Below are positions 9,400 to 19,575 of a stretch of 35,415 bases of DNA, one piece after another. This stretch comes from Ascoidea tarda (nom. inval.). Lineage: Eukaryota; Ascomycota; Saccharomycetes; Ascoideales; Ascoideaceae. The notes below the pieces were generated by a model. The model saw only the letters and a list, made by a program, of their open reading frames with translations. It was not told the DNA's origin and searched no databases. The stretch's first letter is position 1; each line of letters opens with the position of its first letter. A program made the translations under genes and the position numbers. The stretch spans positions 1 through 35,415 of the forward strand of contig JAKTTS010000111.1 in assembly GCA_030560485.1 (NCBI GenBank). Reading direction: 5' to 3'.

Positions 9400-11935
9400 A
9401 AACATTATTAATAAGAATAATAACGATAATATAAAAAATATAAAAATTAAAGATTCCTACTTTAAATCAATTCACCAATTAAACCATTCAATCCCACCAT
9501 TCCAATACCATTTCTCTTCAAAAAATTTAAAAAATCTAAAATATTCAAAATCTCATTCAACCAAAGTATTCCAAGATAACATTAACAATAATATTAACAA
9601 TAATATTAACAATATCAATGATAACAATATCAACAATGATAACAATATCAACAATAATAACCAAATCCAAAAAATTTATAATTCCTATAAATCCCAATCC
9701 CAATCCCAATCTCATGTTAACACTAATGTTAACGCCAATGTTAACGCCAATATTAACGCTATTACTACCACTAATGCTGACACTCAGCAAGAAAAATACA
9801 ACTCAGTTAGACTCCATGGCGAAGAACTAAAAGAATGGCAAAACCAATGGAAAGAAATCATGAGCCATTCAATAATCTACTTTGACACATCTAACCTTAA
9901 ATTGATTTCTTCAAATTTCGAAAGAAAACTATTGAACAAACAAAAAGAAATAATCAAATTGCATTTCTTAAAATTAGGCTCCAAAATTAATGAATTTTTT
10001 GACCTAAACTATGTCACAATCATAATAACAACAAGAGACTACCAAAAAAACTCAATTTATCCTAAAACTGATATCTTCTATCATGCCTCAAAAATGAAAG
10101 TTTGGAACCTTGAAAAATCATTTAGATTCTTGAAAAATTTGGGCGAAATTCCTTCAAATTTTAAATCCTTCTATGACTACATCACTTTAAAATCTCAAAA
10201 CTATTTGAAAAATTTACAACTATCCTCCTTATTGAAAAATGAAAATCTCTTAACAAATAACAACCCAAATAATACTATAACTAACAACAACAATAGCAAT
10301 AGCAATAACAAAAACAAAAACAAAAACGATAATCCTTCAACTAACAATAATTTTCACTTTTTCTCTTGCCCCTTCATTTTTTCTTATGACTTAAAGCATA
10401 GATTTAGACCAATAATAATAAGAGAATGGAATGACGAGTTTACCGATGATAAAGAAAAAGAAACTAGAACCAATGAAAAAATTTCAAAAACTGACAACAA
10501 TAACAATAATCAAAATCAAAATAATAACGATGATAATGATGACAACGAAAAGACTGATCCTTGGCCAAAACTTTATGCTTCAACTAATGGTAGATCCCCT
10601 TTTTTACCAGATCCCTCTTCTACATATTCAATTAAAAGACAAAAAGAAAGAAAAAGACAAATGATCTTAAAAAGAGAATATAGACAAAAATTGGTTCAAG
10701 TTAGTAATTTTGATTATATTCCCTCTACTATTTTTAGTGAAATTCTGTCCAATTCGTCCAAGTTCAATTCAAATATAGTAACTATTTTATCCACTGAAGA
10801 ATCAGAAAACTCAATTTTGATTCAAATTCAAAATCAAAATCAAAATCAAAATCAAAATTCAGATAAAAATGCTAATTTTCATCATAACACTATTGACGCT
10901 AATGTTGGTTCTGATTCTAACACAAATCCAGATACTAATTCTAGTACTAATTCAAATGCTAAAATCATCTCAAATTCTATTTTAATTAAGAACAAAATCT
11001 TATCAAAATCAAATGATAAAATTACAAATCAATATAATGCTTCAAATCTTTCTGGATCAAATTCAAACATCTCAAATAGCTCAATACCTAGAAAGAGAAG
11101 CAGAGATGAAAGCTCCAAAGAAATTATTAAAAATGAATTGAAACAACACACCAAACTAACTCCCTCAAAAATATCAAAAATATCAAAAATATCAAACCAA
11201 GATTTAAACTTAACTCAAAATTTTAAAAAACACTCTTTCTTTGAAATTGCTGAATCTGGTGTAAATCAATCAACGAGCACTATAAGAATCTCAACGAATA
11301 CTTCAACTCAACAACCTAACACTAATAATCCTTATTCTTATAAAGTCGGCAATGGTTTAGGTCCAAATGTTTCCCAGGTTCAATCAAAAGAATTTAATTC
11401 TTTAAAAAGAAAATTATTTGAGAAAAAAAGGGTTAAAGAATTAAAAAACGATAAAAAAGTAATTAAAAAACAAGAAAGAAACATTTCTAAAGGAAACGTT
11501 CTGAATCAAATTATTCATAATAATAAAAGCAAAATTGATAACAACGATGCAGCTGTTGTATTAACTAAAAACAAAAAAACCGCAGAAATTAATAATCCTA
11601 ATGAAAATGCAGATTCAAAGGAAATTAAGAATAAAAACAATAAAGCCAATAGTACAAACAACAATAATCTTAATATTAATATTGATAACAATAACAATAA
11701 CAATAACAATAGCAATAATTCTAAACCTAATGCTAAAATAACTAAAACTCAAGGGAAGGGTGGTGGTGCTAATAAGAGAGATGGATATTGTGAAAATTGT
11801 CGAGTTAAATATGACGATTTTGAGGAACATATAAACACTTCAAATCATAAAAAATTTGCTGAAAATGACAAAAATTTTAAAGATATTGATTCTCTAATTG
11901 ATCATCTTAGAAGAAAGCAAATGGTTTTAATATAA
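9203..11935 (+). CDS. DBF4: Dbf4, regulatory subunit of Cdc7 kinase
   Basis: Dbf4 activates Cdc7 kinase, which phosphorylates Mcm2-7 to fire replication origins. The product is 910 aa (704 in S. cerevisiae). The N-terminal RAPLQEASLN aligns with the yeast destruction box RSPLKETDTN. Poly-Asn follows. A BRCT-like motif N begins near residue 203 (GEELKEWQNQWKEIMSHS) and includes IYFDTSN, VTIIITTRDY and MKVWNLEKSFRFLKNLGE. Motif M lies around 385-475 (FIFSYDLKHRFRPIIIREW, WPKLYASTNGRSPFL). GNGLGP about 715-720 matches a conserved yeast segment. Motif C, a CCHH zinc finger, is at 863-882 with C863, C866, H876 and H882 in GYCENCRVKYDDFEEHI, followed by FKDIDSLIDHLRRKQ. All three Dbf4 motifs are present in order. 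Long Asn-rich inserts separate them. The start is the first ATG. Confidence 0.95.
9353..9397 (+). repeat. (AAT)15 in DBF4
   Basis: Fifteen perfect AAT codons encode an Asn run between the destruction-box-like N-terminus and the BRCT-like domain. It is in frame and likely length-variable between strains. Confidence 0.95.
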
Positions 11936-12451
11936 CCTAAATTAATTACTTTTTTTTTTTTTAATTAAACAAACATATTTTTATACTTTCGAAAATCTTT
12001 TATTGTCAGTTGTTTTTTGCACTAATTCTGGAAGGGGAATAAAGAAGAAAAAAAAATAGAAAGAATCAAAGAAAAAATATTTTTCATTACAAAAAATCAT
12101 AAAACTACAAAAGTAATATCACAAAAACGAAACAATTTTTCTTAATATATAATATATAAAAGTTCCAAAGGAATTTCAAGAAAATATCTATATGAATTAT
12201 ATAGCTATTCTAATTTTTAATTTAATCTTTAATCTTTCTAATTTTTTTAATCTTTCTAATTTTTTTTTTTTTTGATTTTTGTATTTTTAATATTTATTTG
12301 TATTTATCTGTATTTATTGTATTTTTTATATTATCTTGTGTTTTGGATTTCTTTTATTAAGTGTCTTTCTTGGGCCGGTATGGAATATTGAGTATGTTGA
12401 ATGTAAGAATATAGATAATTGGATTGGAGAAAGCTGTTTGAAAAGATGAGA
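11936..12451. other. Convergent DBF4/ANT1 3' region
   Basis: Both genes end into this 516-bp AT-rich stretch. It carries long T runs (11949-11962, 12260-12273) and repeated TTTAATCTTTCTAAT units (about 12222-12262). TATATA-type polyadenylation-efficiency signals occur at 12145-12160. No open frame or RNA gene is evident. Confidence 0.6.
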
Positions 12452-13594
12452 TTAAACTTTTATATTTTTATGTTTATTTTTATTTCTGAGGAAAAGAATC
12501 AACCTTAATAATTTGATAAACAATAATTCAAATTGGTCTTTAAACATAAATAGGAAGCCTTGAACTATAACAGCTTTTGATAACTGTGGTCCAATACCTT
12601 TCCATAAGCCTTTTAAGCCTTCAGAAGCATATAAAAAGGACAAACACTGCTGAAAGTTTTTGAAAATAATTTTTTTCTTTTTTGGGATGGTTACAGTGTT
12701 GCCATTTGAATCTGTTTTCTGTTCATTGAGGAGAACAGTAATTTCCTTTTTTTGAATCATTGCTTTTGAGACAATTAAAGGTTGGGTTATAACAGTTGCA
12801 ATTAATTTGGCTAACATACCCAAAAATAAACTTTGGAGAGGTTTTAAATTTTTTTTGTTGGGGAAAAAAAGGGTTTTGGCTTTCTTATAAGATGAATAGG
12901 TTATTGAAGGATTTAATGTTAAAACCAAGGAGACTTTTAATCCAGACCAGAGACCAGTTATGCCATCATTTTTAACGATATGATTGGCTATTTTGAAAAA
13001 GGAGTTATTGGCGGTTTCTTTTGATTTGGATGTGGATTTATTGGTATCAATGTCAATATCAGCATTTTGCTTTTGACAGGTGGAGGAGTCATCAGATACA
13101 GTCGTTTGCTGCTTCGTTGATATTGTGGTAATTGGAGTAACTACCAACTGGCAAATAGCAGCAGCTAATATACCCAACAATAGTTCGATTGAGACAGAGT
13201 TGATTTTACCATTGTGGCTTCTTTTATAGTTGTATAAAAGTTGGTGATAAACTTTCTTGATGATTGAGTACCAGAAAAAATAAACAAAGTTCATCGAGGC
13301 AGTACTTAGCAAAGAAGGGACTATGCCATAGTACAAACTCCAGATGGAGTTGTTTTTGATATAAATCTTCTTGATACAATCTAGGGTGTCTCGATAGTAG
13401 TTCAAGTCATCATCTAGCAATTTCTTTGCTTCTTTGTCTTTGGGGTCATATTTTCTCTTTGGCTGGGTCTGGATCAAGGTTTTGGACAAGTCCAAAGGAT
13501 AGACGAGAGTGCTGGCAGCAACCGACGCAAGAGCACCAATGGCAGCCTTTTGAAAGGAGGAGAGTTTATGGTTTGCGGCAGAGGAGGTGGGCAT
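12452..13594 (-). CDS. ANT1: Peroxisomal adenine nucleotide carrier Ant1
   Basis: Ant1 is a mitochondrial-carrier-family protein of the peroxisomal membrane. It exchanges cytosolic ATP for AMP to supply fatty-acid activation during beta-oxidation. The 380-aa product (328 in S. cerevisiae) has three carrier repeats. The first signature is canonical, YPLDLSKT near residue 33. The second is degraded to TPITTIST and the third is QPLIVSKA. The yeast protein shows the same pattern (YPLDLSKT, SPMAVVAT, QPLIVAKA). Other shared blocks are NFVYFFWYSIIKK, NPSITYSSYKKAK, EGLKGLWKGIGPQLSKAVIVQG. An insert of about 30 Ser/Asp/Lys residues lies after the second signature (about 190-215). The C-terminus is basic and has no targeting triplet. 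The start is the only ATG upstream of the first transmembrane helix. Confidence 0.9.
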   Translation of the reverse strand: MPTSSAANHKLSSFQKAAIGALASVAASTLVYPLDLSKTLIQTQPKRKYDPKDKEAKKLLDDDLNYYRDTLDCIKKIYIKNNSIWSLYYGIVPSLLSTASMNFVYFFWYSIIKKVYHQLLYNYKRSHNGKINSVSIELLLGILAAAICQLVVTPITTISTKQQTTVSDDSSTCQKQNADIDIDTNKSTSKSKETANNSFFKIANHIVKNDGITGLWSGLKVSLVLTLNPSITYSSYKKAKTLFFPNKKNLKPLQSLFLGMLAKLIATVITQPLIVSKAMIQKKEITVLLNEQKTDSNGNTVTIPKKKKIIFKNFQQCLSFLYASEGLKGLWKGIGPQLSKAVIVQGFLFMFKDQFELLFIKLLRLILFLRNKNKHKNIKV

Positions 13595-14265
13595 GGTGGT
13601 ATTGATGCTCTCTCAACTCCAAGAAGCCTACGCTAGAAGAAAGCATTTTATATATCGTTATCAATGGGTGTGATAATATTCCCACATGAAGAAGCAAAAG
13701 TTGGAGAGCAGAAGTACCGAGTGTGGAGGTGGCCCTCAAATGCAACAAATACACCCGCATAGTTTCACAGGAGCACTGCAGGAGCACCGCAGATGGCGTA
13801 CATGTATCTTGCATGGATTGTGCGTGAAGAGTGTATCTGCAGAAGAGCTCCGGGGCGCACAGGATGCCGTTTTGGGTCAACTGTGGCGCATGAAGAGCTC
13901 GCCCAAAACAGAGGTCAGGTGCTGGCGCGGTGGTTGCGAGCGCGCAGAGCAGAGGAATGCTATTTCCACAGGGATTTCTTGCCACTAGCAGGAGAAAAAC
14001 TGGGAGCATTTCAAACAATTTTTCTGTGGTTCCTGTTTTGTTTTTCTGTTTTGTTATTCTTTTTCCTTTTTCCTTTTCTTTCTGCTTTCGTTTTCTGTTC
14101 AGTATCCAATTGTTGCTGCTGGCAGAATTTTCACTTTTATTTCGTAGTTTTATCTCTTTGCTTATTTCTTTCCTGAAACTGTCAATCAATATCATATTTA
14201 ATATTGAGCTTGTTGTTAATAACTAATATCCCAATCCCTCAATATACATCTTCCTATACACAAAA
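13595..14265. promoter_or_regulatory. Divergent ANT1/SRP1 promoter with GC-rich centre
   Basis: The two ATGs are 671 bp apart. Bases 13700-14010 are GC-rich (13861-13920 is 33 of 60). They are flanked by AT-rich core-promoter-like stretches with TATATA at 13649-13654 on the ANT1 side and a T/C-rich tract (14020-14100) on the SRP1 side. Open frames on both strands here (for example 13566-14195 minus) have no family resemblance. Confidence 0.6.
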
Positions 14266-15933
14266 ATGGATGCCGATTCAACTAACAGATTCGTACCTGA
14301 ACATCGTCGTACTCAATTCAAAAACAGTGGTAGATTTGGTTCTGAAGAATTACGTCGTCGTCGTGAAAATCAACAGGTCGAATTAAGAAAGCTCAAAAGA
14401 GATGAAACTTTAGCCAAAAGACGTAATTTGCCTGAGCTTGCTTCAAATAATGAGTTTGTAGATTCTGATGATGATTCTGATAATGAAAACAATAATAATT
14501 TAACTGCCGCCAATAATGGCAACGATAACGATGACCAGGTCTTTTTATTTGAATTGGATAAGGAATTACCAAAAATGATGGAGCAAATTCGTTCTGATAA
14601 CTTTGATTCTCAGTTAGCTGCTACAACAAAATTTAGACAAATCTTGTCAAGAGAAAATAATCCCCCAATTGATTTGGTTATTGATACTCAAGTAGTTCCA
14701 ATCTTAGTTGGTTTCATGCGTGACCAGCCAGAAATGCTTCAATTAGAAGCTGCTTGGGCTTTAACCAATATTGCTTCAGGTACCTCAGAACAAACCAAAG
14801 TTGTTGTTGAAAATGGCGCTGTTCCTTTATTTGTCCAATTATTATACTCAAGCTCTTTAGACGTCAAAGAACAAGCAATTTGGGCTTTAGGTAACGTTGC
14901 TGGTGATTCAGCTAATTACAGAGATTTTGTTCTTAGTTGCAACGCAATGCCCCCTGTTCTAGCTTTATTTGATATCTCAAAGAATACTCTCACAAGAACC
15001 GCAACTTGGACTCTTTCAAATCTTTGTAGAGGCAAAAACCCTCAACCCAATTGGTCTTTTGTATCTGCTGCCTTACCAACCTTAGCTAAATTGATCTACT
15101 CTTTAGATGTTGAAACTCTTATTGATGCTTGTTGGGCAATCTCTTATCTATCTGATGGTCCAAGCGAAGCAATTCAAGCCGTTATCGATGCAAGAATCCC
15201 AACTAGATTAGTTCAATTACTAAACCATGAATCTCCTTTAGTTCAAACTCCAGCTTTAAGAGCCGTTGGTAACATCGTCACTGGTGATGACAAACAAACT
15301 CAAGTTGTCATCAATTGTGGTGTCTTGGACGCTCTTTTACCTCTTTTGTCCTCTCCAAAGGAATCCATTAGAAAAGAAGCCTGCTGGACAATTTCAAATA
15401 TCACCGCTGGAAATACTGACCAAATTCAAGCCGTTATTGATGCCAATTTAATTCCTCCTTTAATCAAATTATTAGACTCCTCTGGTGACTATAAAACAAG
15501 AAAAGAAGCTTGTTGGGCTATATCAAATGCCTCTTCTGGTGGTTTAACCAAACCTGATCAAATCCGTTACTTAGTATCTCAAGGTTGTATTAAACCATTA
15601 TGTGATTTGTTAGCTGTAGCTGATAACAAGATCATAGAAGTCACTTTGGATGCCTTAGAAAACATTCTTAGAATGGGTGAAATGGATAAAGAAGCCTCAG
15701 GTGAGGCAATAAATAGATTCTCGGTTTTCATCGAAGATGCTGGTGGAATGAACAAAATCTTCGAATGTCAAAGAAACGAAAACGAAAAAATTTACCGAAA
15801 AGCTTATGACATAATCGATAAATATTTCCATGACGATGATGCTCTTGAGCTTAATAATGAATTAAGTCCCCAAGTTCAAGGTGACACCTTTGCCTTTGGT
15901 ACTAATAAACCCGCTCAAGGTTTTGGCTTTTAA
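14266..15933 (+). CDS. SRP1: Importin subunit alpha (karyopherin alpha)
   Basis: Srp1 binds classical nuclear localisation signals and links cargo to importin beta for nuclear import. The 555-aa product is close to the yeast length (542). Residues about 10-60 are the basic importin-beta-binding domain ([22 protein letters not shown] and [12 protein letters not shown]). An acidic Asp/Asn spacer follows. From about residue 85 there are Armadillo repeats with the Trp/Asn ladder that holds cargo: [84 protein letters not shown]. The C-terminal repeat ends in [24 protein letters not shown] and a short Gly/Phe tail. Codon use is biased towards TTA and AGA, and I found no in-frame CTG in 555 codons. 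The start context is AAAAATGG. Confidence 0.98.
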   Translation: MDADSTNRFVPEHRRTQFKNSGRFGSEELRRRRENQQVELRKLKRDETLAKRRNLPELASNNEFVDSDDDSDNENNNNLTAANNGNDNDDQVFLFELDKELPKMMEQIRSDNFDSQLAATTKFRQILSRENNPPIDLVIDTQVVPILVGFMRDQPEMLQLEAAWALTNIASGTSEQTKVVVENGAVPLFVQLLYSSSLDVKEQAIWALGNVAGDSANYRDFVLSCNAMPPVLALFDISKNTLTRTATWTLSNLCRGKNPQPNWSFVSAALPTLAKLIYSLDVETLIDACWAISYLSDGPSEAIQAVIDARIPTRLVQLLNHESPLVQTPALRAVGNIVTGDDKQTQVVINCGVLDALLPLLSSPKESIRKEACWTISNITAGNTDQIQAVIDANLIPPLIKLLDSSGDYKTRKEACWAISNASSGGLTKPDQIRYLVSQGCIKPLCDLLAVADNKIIEVTLDALENILRMGEMDKEASGEAINRFSVFIEDAGGMNKIFECQRNENEKIYRKAYDIIDKYFHDDDALELNNELSPQVQGDTFAFGTNKPAQGFGF

Positions 15934-17119
15934 TCGATTCATAACTTAAATTAAGAGAAAAAAGAAGAAGAAAACAAAAATAAAATATAAAATAAAAAAT
16001 AAGAAATAAACTTCCATACTCATCTTTAATCTTTTCTCTATTGATATTAACAATAAATGATTTATTTCTATCAATCAATCAATCAAACCATTTCTCATTA
16101 ATTCAAAGAAAAAGATAAGCTAGGATCAAAAAATTTACTCTATTTTGCTCATAATATCAATTTTCATAACCATTATCTGTTTGTTATCCATAATAAATTT
16201 ATTATTTCCCTATACCTCTTTATCAACAAAATTTTACTTATATTTGCAAAGCTTTTAATAAAAACTCATTTGTTTGTTTTTATGATGCCAGTTTCTCCAT
16301 TTTGAAGAAGAAAGTCGTTTAGCAAATTTTTCTGTTTTTAATTAATTTTTTATTACTTTTTGTCAAATTTTCCTGATTTCTATTTTAATTTTATTATTTA
16401 TCTCATAACATTTTTTAATTTTTTGGTCATGTTATTTTCCCTTTTTTTAACATTAGTTCATTTTTCAATTTTCTTTGAATTACATTTTTTTATGTCCTCA
16501 TTTTTAGTTTCCTTTTAATTATTTTATTATATATATATATCCCTTTATTATTTTATTAATCTACACTTTTTTTTTAAGCTTAATTATCATCCATCTCTAA
16601 TACCTTTTTTTTTCTCCTTTCTTTTATTATTTTTTGATTCATGTAACAGTTTGGTTCATCTTTATTTTTTTCTTTTTTGAATTCTCTAAAAGTTGGAAAA
16701 ATTTTGTTTTATTATTTTATTTTATCATAATTTATTTGATAATTGAATTTTCTAATTGCTAATTGTTAATTAATAACTAAATAATTATCAAATAAATTAC
16801 AAAAAATTACAAAAAAATGCAAATAATACTTAAATGCACTTTTAGTTTTTAATTTTAGTTCTTAATATATTGCAACTTTATAATGATTAATTAATGATTA
16901 GTTATAAAAATTTGAGCAATAACAAAAAAGATCAAAAACTCTAAATACTGTATATTTAAAAACAAATGAAAGAATGAAATAAAAAATAATGAAATAAAAA
17001 ATAATGAAATCAAAAATATTAATGATTAATGAAAAATGATTAAGATGGTTATAAAAAAAAACAATGTGATCCAACTTATTTAAAAGTTTTAAATTTTCTT
17101 CAAATCTTTTCAAGGTAAC
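15934..17119. other. Long convergent SRP1/BCP1 3' region
   Basis: This 1.2-kb stretch between convergent genes is very AT-rich. It contains T-rich tracts, ATATATATATAT (16530-16541), and near-repeats of AAAAAATAATGAAAT (about 16979-17010). It is longer than two terminators need. I searched both strands for open frames, tRNA boxes and snoRNA-like C/D pairs and saw nothing convincing. Confidence 0.55.
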
Positions 17120-18106
17120 TTAAAAGAGTGGAAAAGTTTTCTCCATTTCTGCCACAGATTTTTCCAAATTCTCTTTATCAATTAATATCAAACTCAAATG
17201 AGGTTCAACGCCGTAATTTGTGAAAACTCTTCTGGAATCAACTTCTTGTAAAACAGTGTCATAGCTGTAAATTCCTTTTTTCAAGGCATATTTTTCTAAA
17301 ATTATATCTTCATAATGAAAATATTCAAATTCTTGTTGATCTGCAGAATTCTTTTTTGTCTTTTTATGCTTCGATTTTGATTTTGATTTTGACTTTGGTT
17401 TACTGGTAACAGAAGAATCCATTTCTATATCAGAATCAGAATCAGAATCATCAGAGATCGCTGAATCAACCATCTTATATACTTTTGATATTATTATAAA
17501 GTATTTTAAATCAGAATTGTTTGTGTTAGTTTCCTTAAGAAGAAACTTGAAAGCTGGAGGCATCACTTCAACAGGTAAATTAATCAATCTTTCATTTATA
17601 ACAAGAGCAATAGTTTTAGAATCGTTTATTTGCAAAATTTTTCGAAATAGAATTAAAAATTCAGGACTCCTAATTGAGTTTTGCAACTTATTAATAATAT
17701 ACTCAACAACAGTCTTTAATGAAGGTTTGCTGGCATAATTTTTTAAATTTATCAAAGTTAATATTGCAAAGGGATCACTATCTGCTCCATCAGTCTTTAT
17801 GGTTGTTCCGATGTTTGAATTTGAAGGGTCTAATATTATATCACTCAACGAGGACAAGTCAAAATATTTATAATCGTCGCCAAATAGTTGTTTTAAAAAA
17901 GTTCTGACAGCATGGAAGTCAATCTTAGGATTCAAATCAAAGAAATCAAAGTCAACGTTGACAATCTCTTCACCATTTACATTTCTTTCAACATCTTGGT
18001 CTTCATCTGCAGACAGCTCATCTGAGGAGTCCAAATCGATACCAGAGCTGGTGTCTTCAGATATTTGCTCTTCTTCTTTACGTTTGTTTCTGGATCTCTT
18101 GGGCAT
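17120..18106 (-). CDS. BCP1: Bcp1/BCCIP family nuclear chaperone
   Basis: Bcp1 is an essential nuclear protein needed for export of the lipid kinase Mss4. It also acts as a chaperone for ribosomal protein Rpl23; the human relative is BCCIP. The product is 328 aa (283 in yeast). The N-terminus is basic then acidic (KRSRNKRKEEE, SSDELSADED). The core begins VNVDFDFFDLNPKIDFHAVR near residue 50 and continues FLKQLFGDD, IGTTIKTDGADSDPFAILTLINL. The C-terminal part has YFHYEDIILEKYA and RRVFTNYGVEPHLSLILIDK, typical of the family. A low-complexity insert (SDSDSDIEMDSS then KSKSKSKSKHKKTKK) lies near residues 218-250. The start ATG is fixed by a short leader and the family-like MPKRS terminus. It is divergent from eIF3f, 288 bp apart. 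Confidence 0.92.
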   Translation of the reverse strand: MPKRSRNKRKEEEQISEDTSSGIDLDSSDELSADEDQDVERNVNGEEIVNVDFDFFDLNPKIDFHAVRTFLKQLFGDDYKYFDLSSLSDIILDPSNSNIGTTIKTDGADSDPFAILTLINLKNYASKPSLKTVVEYIINKLQNSIRSPEFLILFRKILQINDSKTIALVINERLINLPVEVMPPAFKFLLKETNTNNSDLKYFIIISKVYKMVDSAISDDSDSDSDIEMDSSVTSKPKSKSKSKSKHKKTKKNSADQQEFEYFHYEDIILEKYALKKGIYSYDTVLQEVDSRRVFTNYGVEPHLSLILIDKENLEKSVAEMEKTFPLF

Positions 18107-18394
18107 CTTTAAGTATAATTATCGATATCTGTTTCTAATTTCAACCACCAAAGCCAAATCAACTCAAAAAAATTGCAAAAAGCAAAAAATATTTTTTTCT
18201 CCAAGAACCAGAATAACGGCTCTCTCCGCGAAAGTAACTTTTGAGTGTCGCGCTTAAAATTATCAAAAAAACGTGATATTTCACGTGATTGATTTTTCAG
18301 CAGAAAAAAATCACAGTTTTTTTTCATCTTTTTCTTCAGAATTTGAAGAAAAAACAGCTCCAGCACTACTTTTGATCACAGAACAGCCTTCAAG
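18107..18394. promoter_or_regulatory. Divergent BCP1/eIF3f promoter with CACGTG and CGCGAAA sites
   Basis: The region holds TCACGTGA at 18281-18288, a perfect palindrome containing the CACGTG core bound by Cbf1-type bHLH factors. An upstream ACGTGA (18271-18276) forms an inverted pair with TCACGT (18281-18286) across four bases. CGCGAAA at 18227-18233 matches the Swi4/Swi6 (SCB) consensus. The sites lie in the central part of the interval, so they could act on either gene. Confidence 0.6.
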
Positions 18395-19318
18395 ATGAAA
18401 AGCGATATCTTGCACTTGGTAAAGCCTAGTTCTTTGGCCTCTACTTCTTTGTCTCCTTTGACTGTCAATGTCGTTATACAACCAACTGCGCTATTCTCGA
18501 TATTTGAGGCTTCTTTACGTATTCAAGAAGGCAATTCAAGAGTGATTGGGACTTTATTGGGTTCACGTTCTGATGATAATTCTAACATTGATATTCAGGA
18601 TGCTTATATTGTGCAACACAATGAACAAGGTGATAATGTTACAGTCAATGAATATAACCACAAGACTTTTTTGAACATATATAAAAAGACAAGTCCAAAA
18701 ATTATGATTGTTGGATGGTTTTCCACTATTTCATCTTTAGACATTTATTCATCATTAATTAATAATTTCTATTTAGATGGTAATTACTCAATTCCAATCG
18801 TTCATTTAACTCTAGACTCAATTGATCCTTCAAGTAACCTACCAAGCGTCCCAAAATTTAATACTTATATCTCCACAATGGTTGGTAAATCTGCTGTAAA
18901 TGATCAAAATTCAACCGTTTTTGTTCCAATTCCTCATACTTTAAACTACTCTTCTCAAGAAAAAAATCTATTATCTTGGGTATCAAAGGCAAAGGATCAA
19001 TCAAGTAGCTCTGTTCTTTTACCATCAGGTCAATCAACTGAATTAATCAATTTATCAAATGATTTAAAAGATGTTGATGATTTAATAGACAAAGTCTCCA
19101 ATTATGTGTCACAAGTTGTTAATGGTGAAATTGAAGGAGACGATGAAGTTGGAAAATATCTTTTAAGCAATATACCTGCTTCTCCAAATAACCTAGGAAT
19201 CAATAAAATTGAAAATCTATTCAATGCCCATGTACAAGATACTCTTATGCTTGAATACCTTGCTAGTTCTATTAAAACCCAAATTGAATTATCTGCTAAA
19301 CTCACTACCGTCGTTTAA
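18395..19318 (+). CDS. Translation initiation factor eIF3 subunit f (MPN domain)
   Basis: eIF3f is a non-catalytic MPN-domain subunit of the octamer core of eIF3, which recruits mRNA to the 40S subunit. The 307-aa product has the usual length. The MPN domain starts near residue 24 with VNVVIQPTALFSIFEASLR. It continues with EGNSRVIGTLLGS, AYIVQHNEQGDNVTVNEYNH, and KIMIVGWFSTISSLDIYSS. In eIF3f the JAMM His residues are replaced around the GW motif, as here, so no deubiquitinase zinc site is expected. The C-terminal half (DLKDVDDLIDKVSNYVSQVVNGEIEGD, KIENLFNAHVQDTLMLEYLASSIKTQIELSAKL) matches the family's helical region. S. cerevisiae lacks this subunit. I rejected the paralogs Rpn8, CSN6 and eIF3h because VIGTLLGS and the GWFST block fit eIF3f best. 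Confidence 0.9.
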   Translation: MKSDILHLVKPSSLASTSLSPLTVNVVIQPTALFSIFEASLRIQEGNSRVIGTLLGSRSDDNSNIDIQDAYIVQHNEQGDNVTVNEYNHKTFLNIYKKTSPKIMIVGWFSTISSLDIYSSLINNFYLDGNYSIPIVHLTLDSIDPSSNLPSVPKFNTYISTMVGKSAVNDQNSTVFVPIPHTLNYSSQEKNLLSWVSKAKDQSSSSVLLPSGQSTELINLSNDLKDVDDLIDKVSNYVSQVVNGEIEGDDEVGKYLLSNIPASPNNLGINKIENLFNAHVQDTLMLEYLASSIKTQIELSAKLTTVV

Positions 19319-19575
19319 TATTTTTGATTACATCCCTCTTTTTTCTTTTTTTTTCTTTGATCTTTATTTTTTATTATTTATTTCTTTTTCATTTCCTCTG
19401 TCGGGGTAGGTTGCTTATATAGTATAATACATTTTAATCTATATCGAAATTGTTACCCAAATTATTACCCAAATTGTAGTAGAAGATATAAATAAAAAAT
19501 TAGAATATATAAATATAAGATTAGAATATATACATACATGTGTGTGTTCATTGAATAATGCTCAATCTCACGATT

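Noticed and set aside
13566-14226. Open frames across the ANT1/SRP1 promoter, including a 209-codon minus frame
   Set aside because: The minus frame overlaps the ANT1 start out of frame and is explained by GC-rich promoter DNA. No family resemblance.
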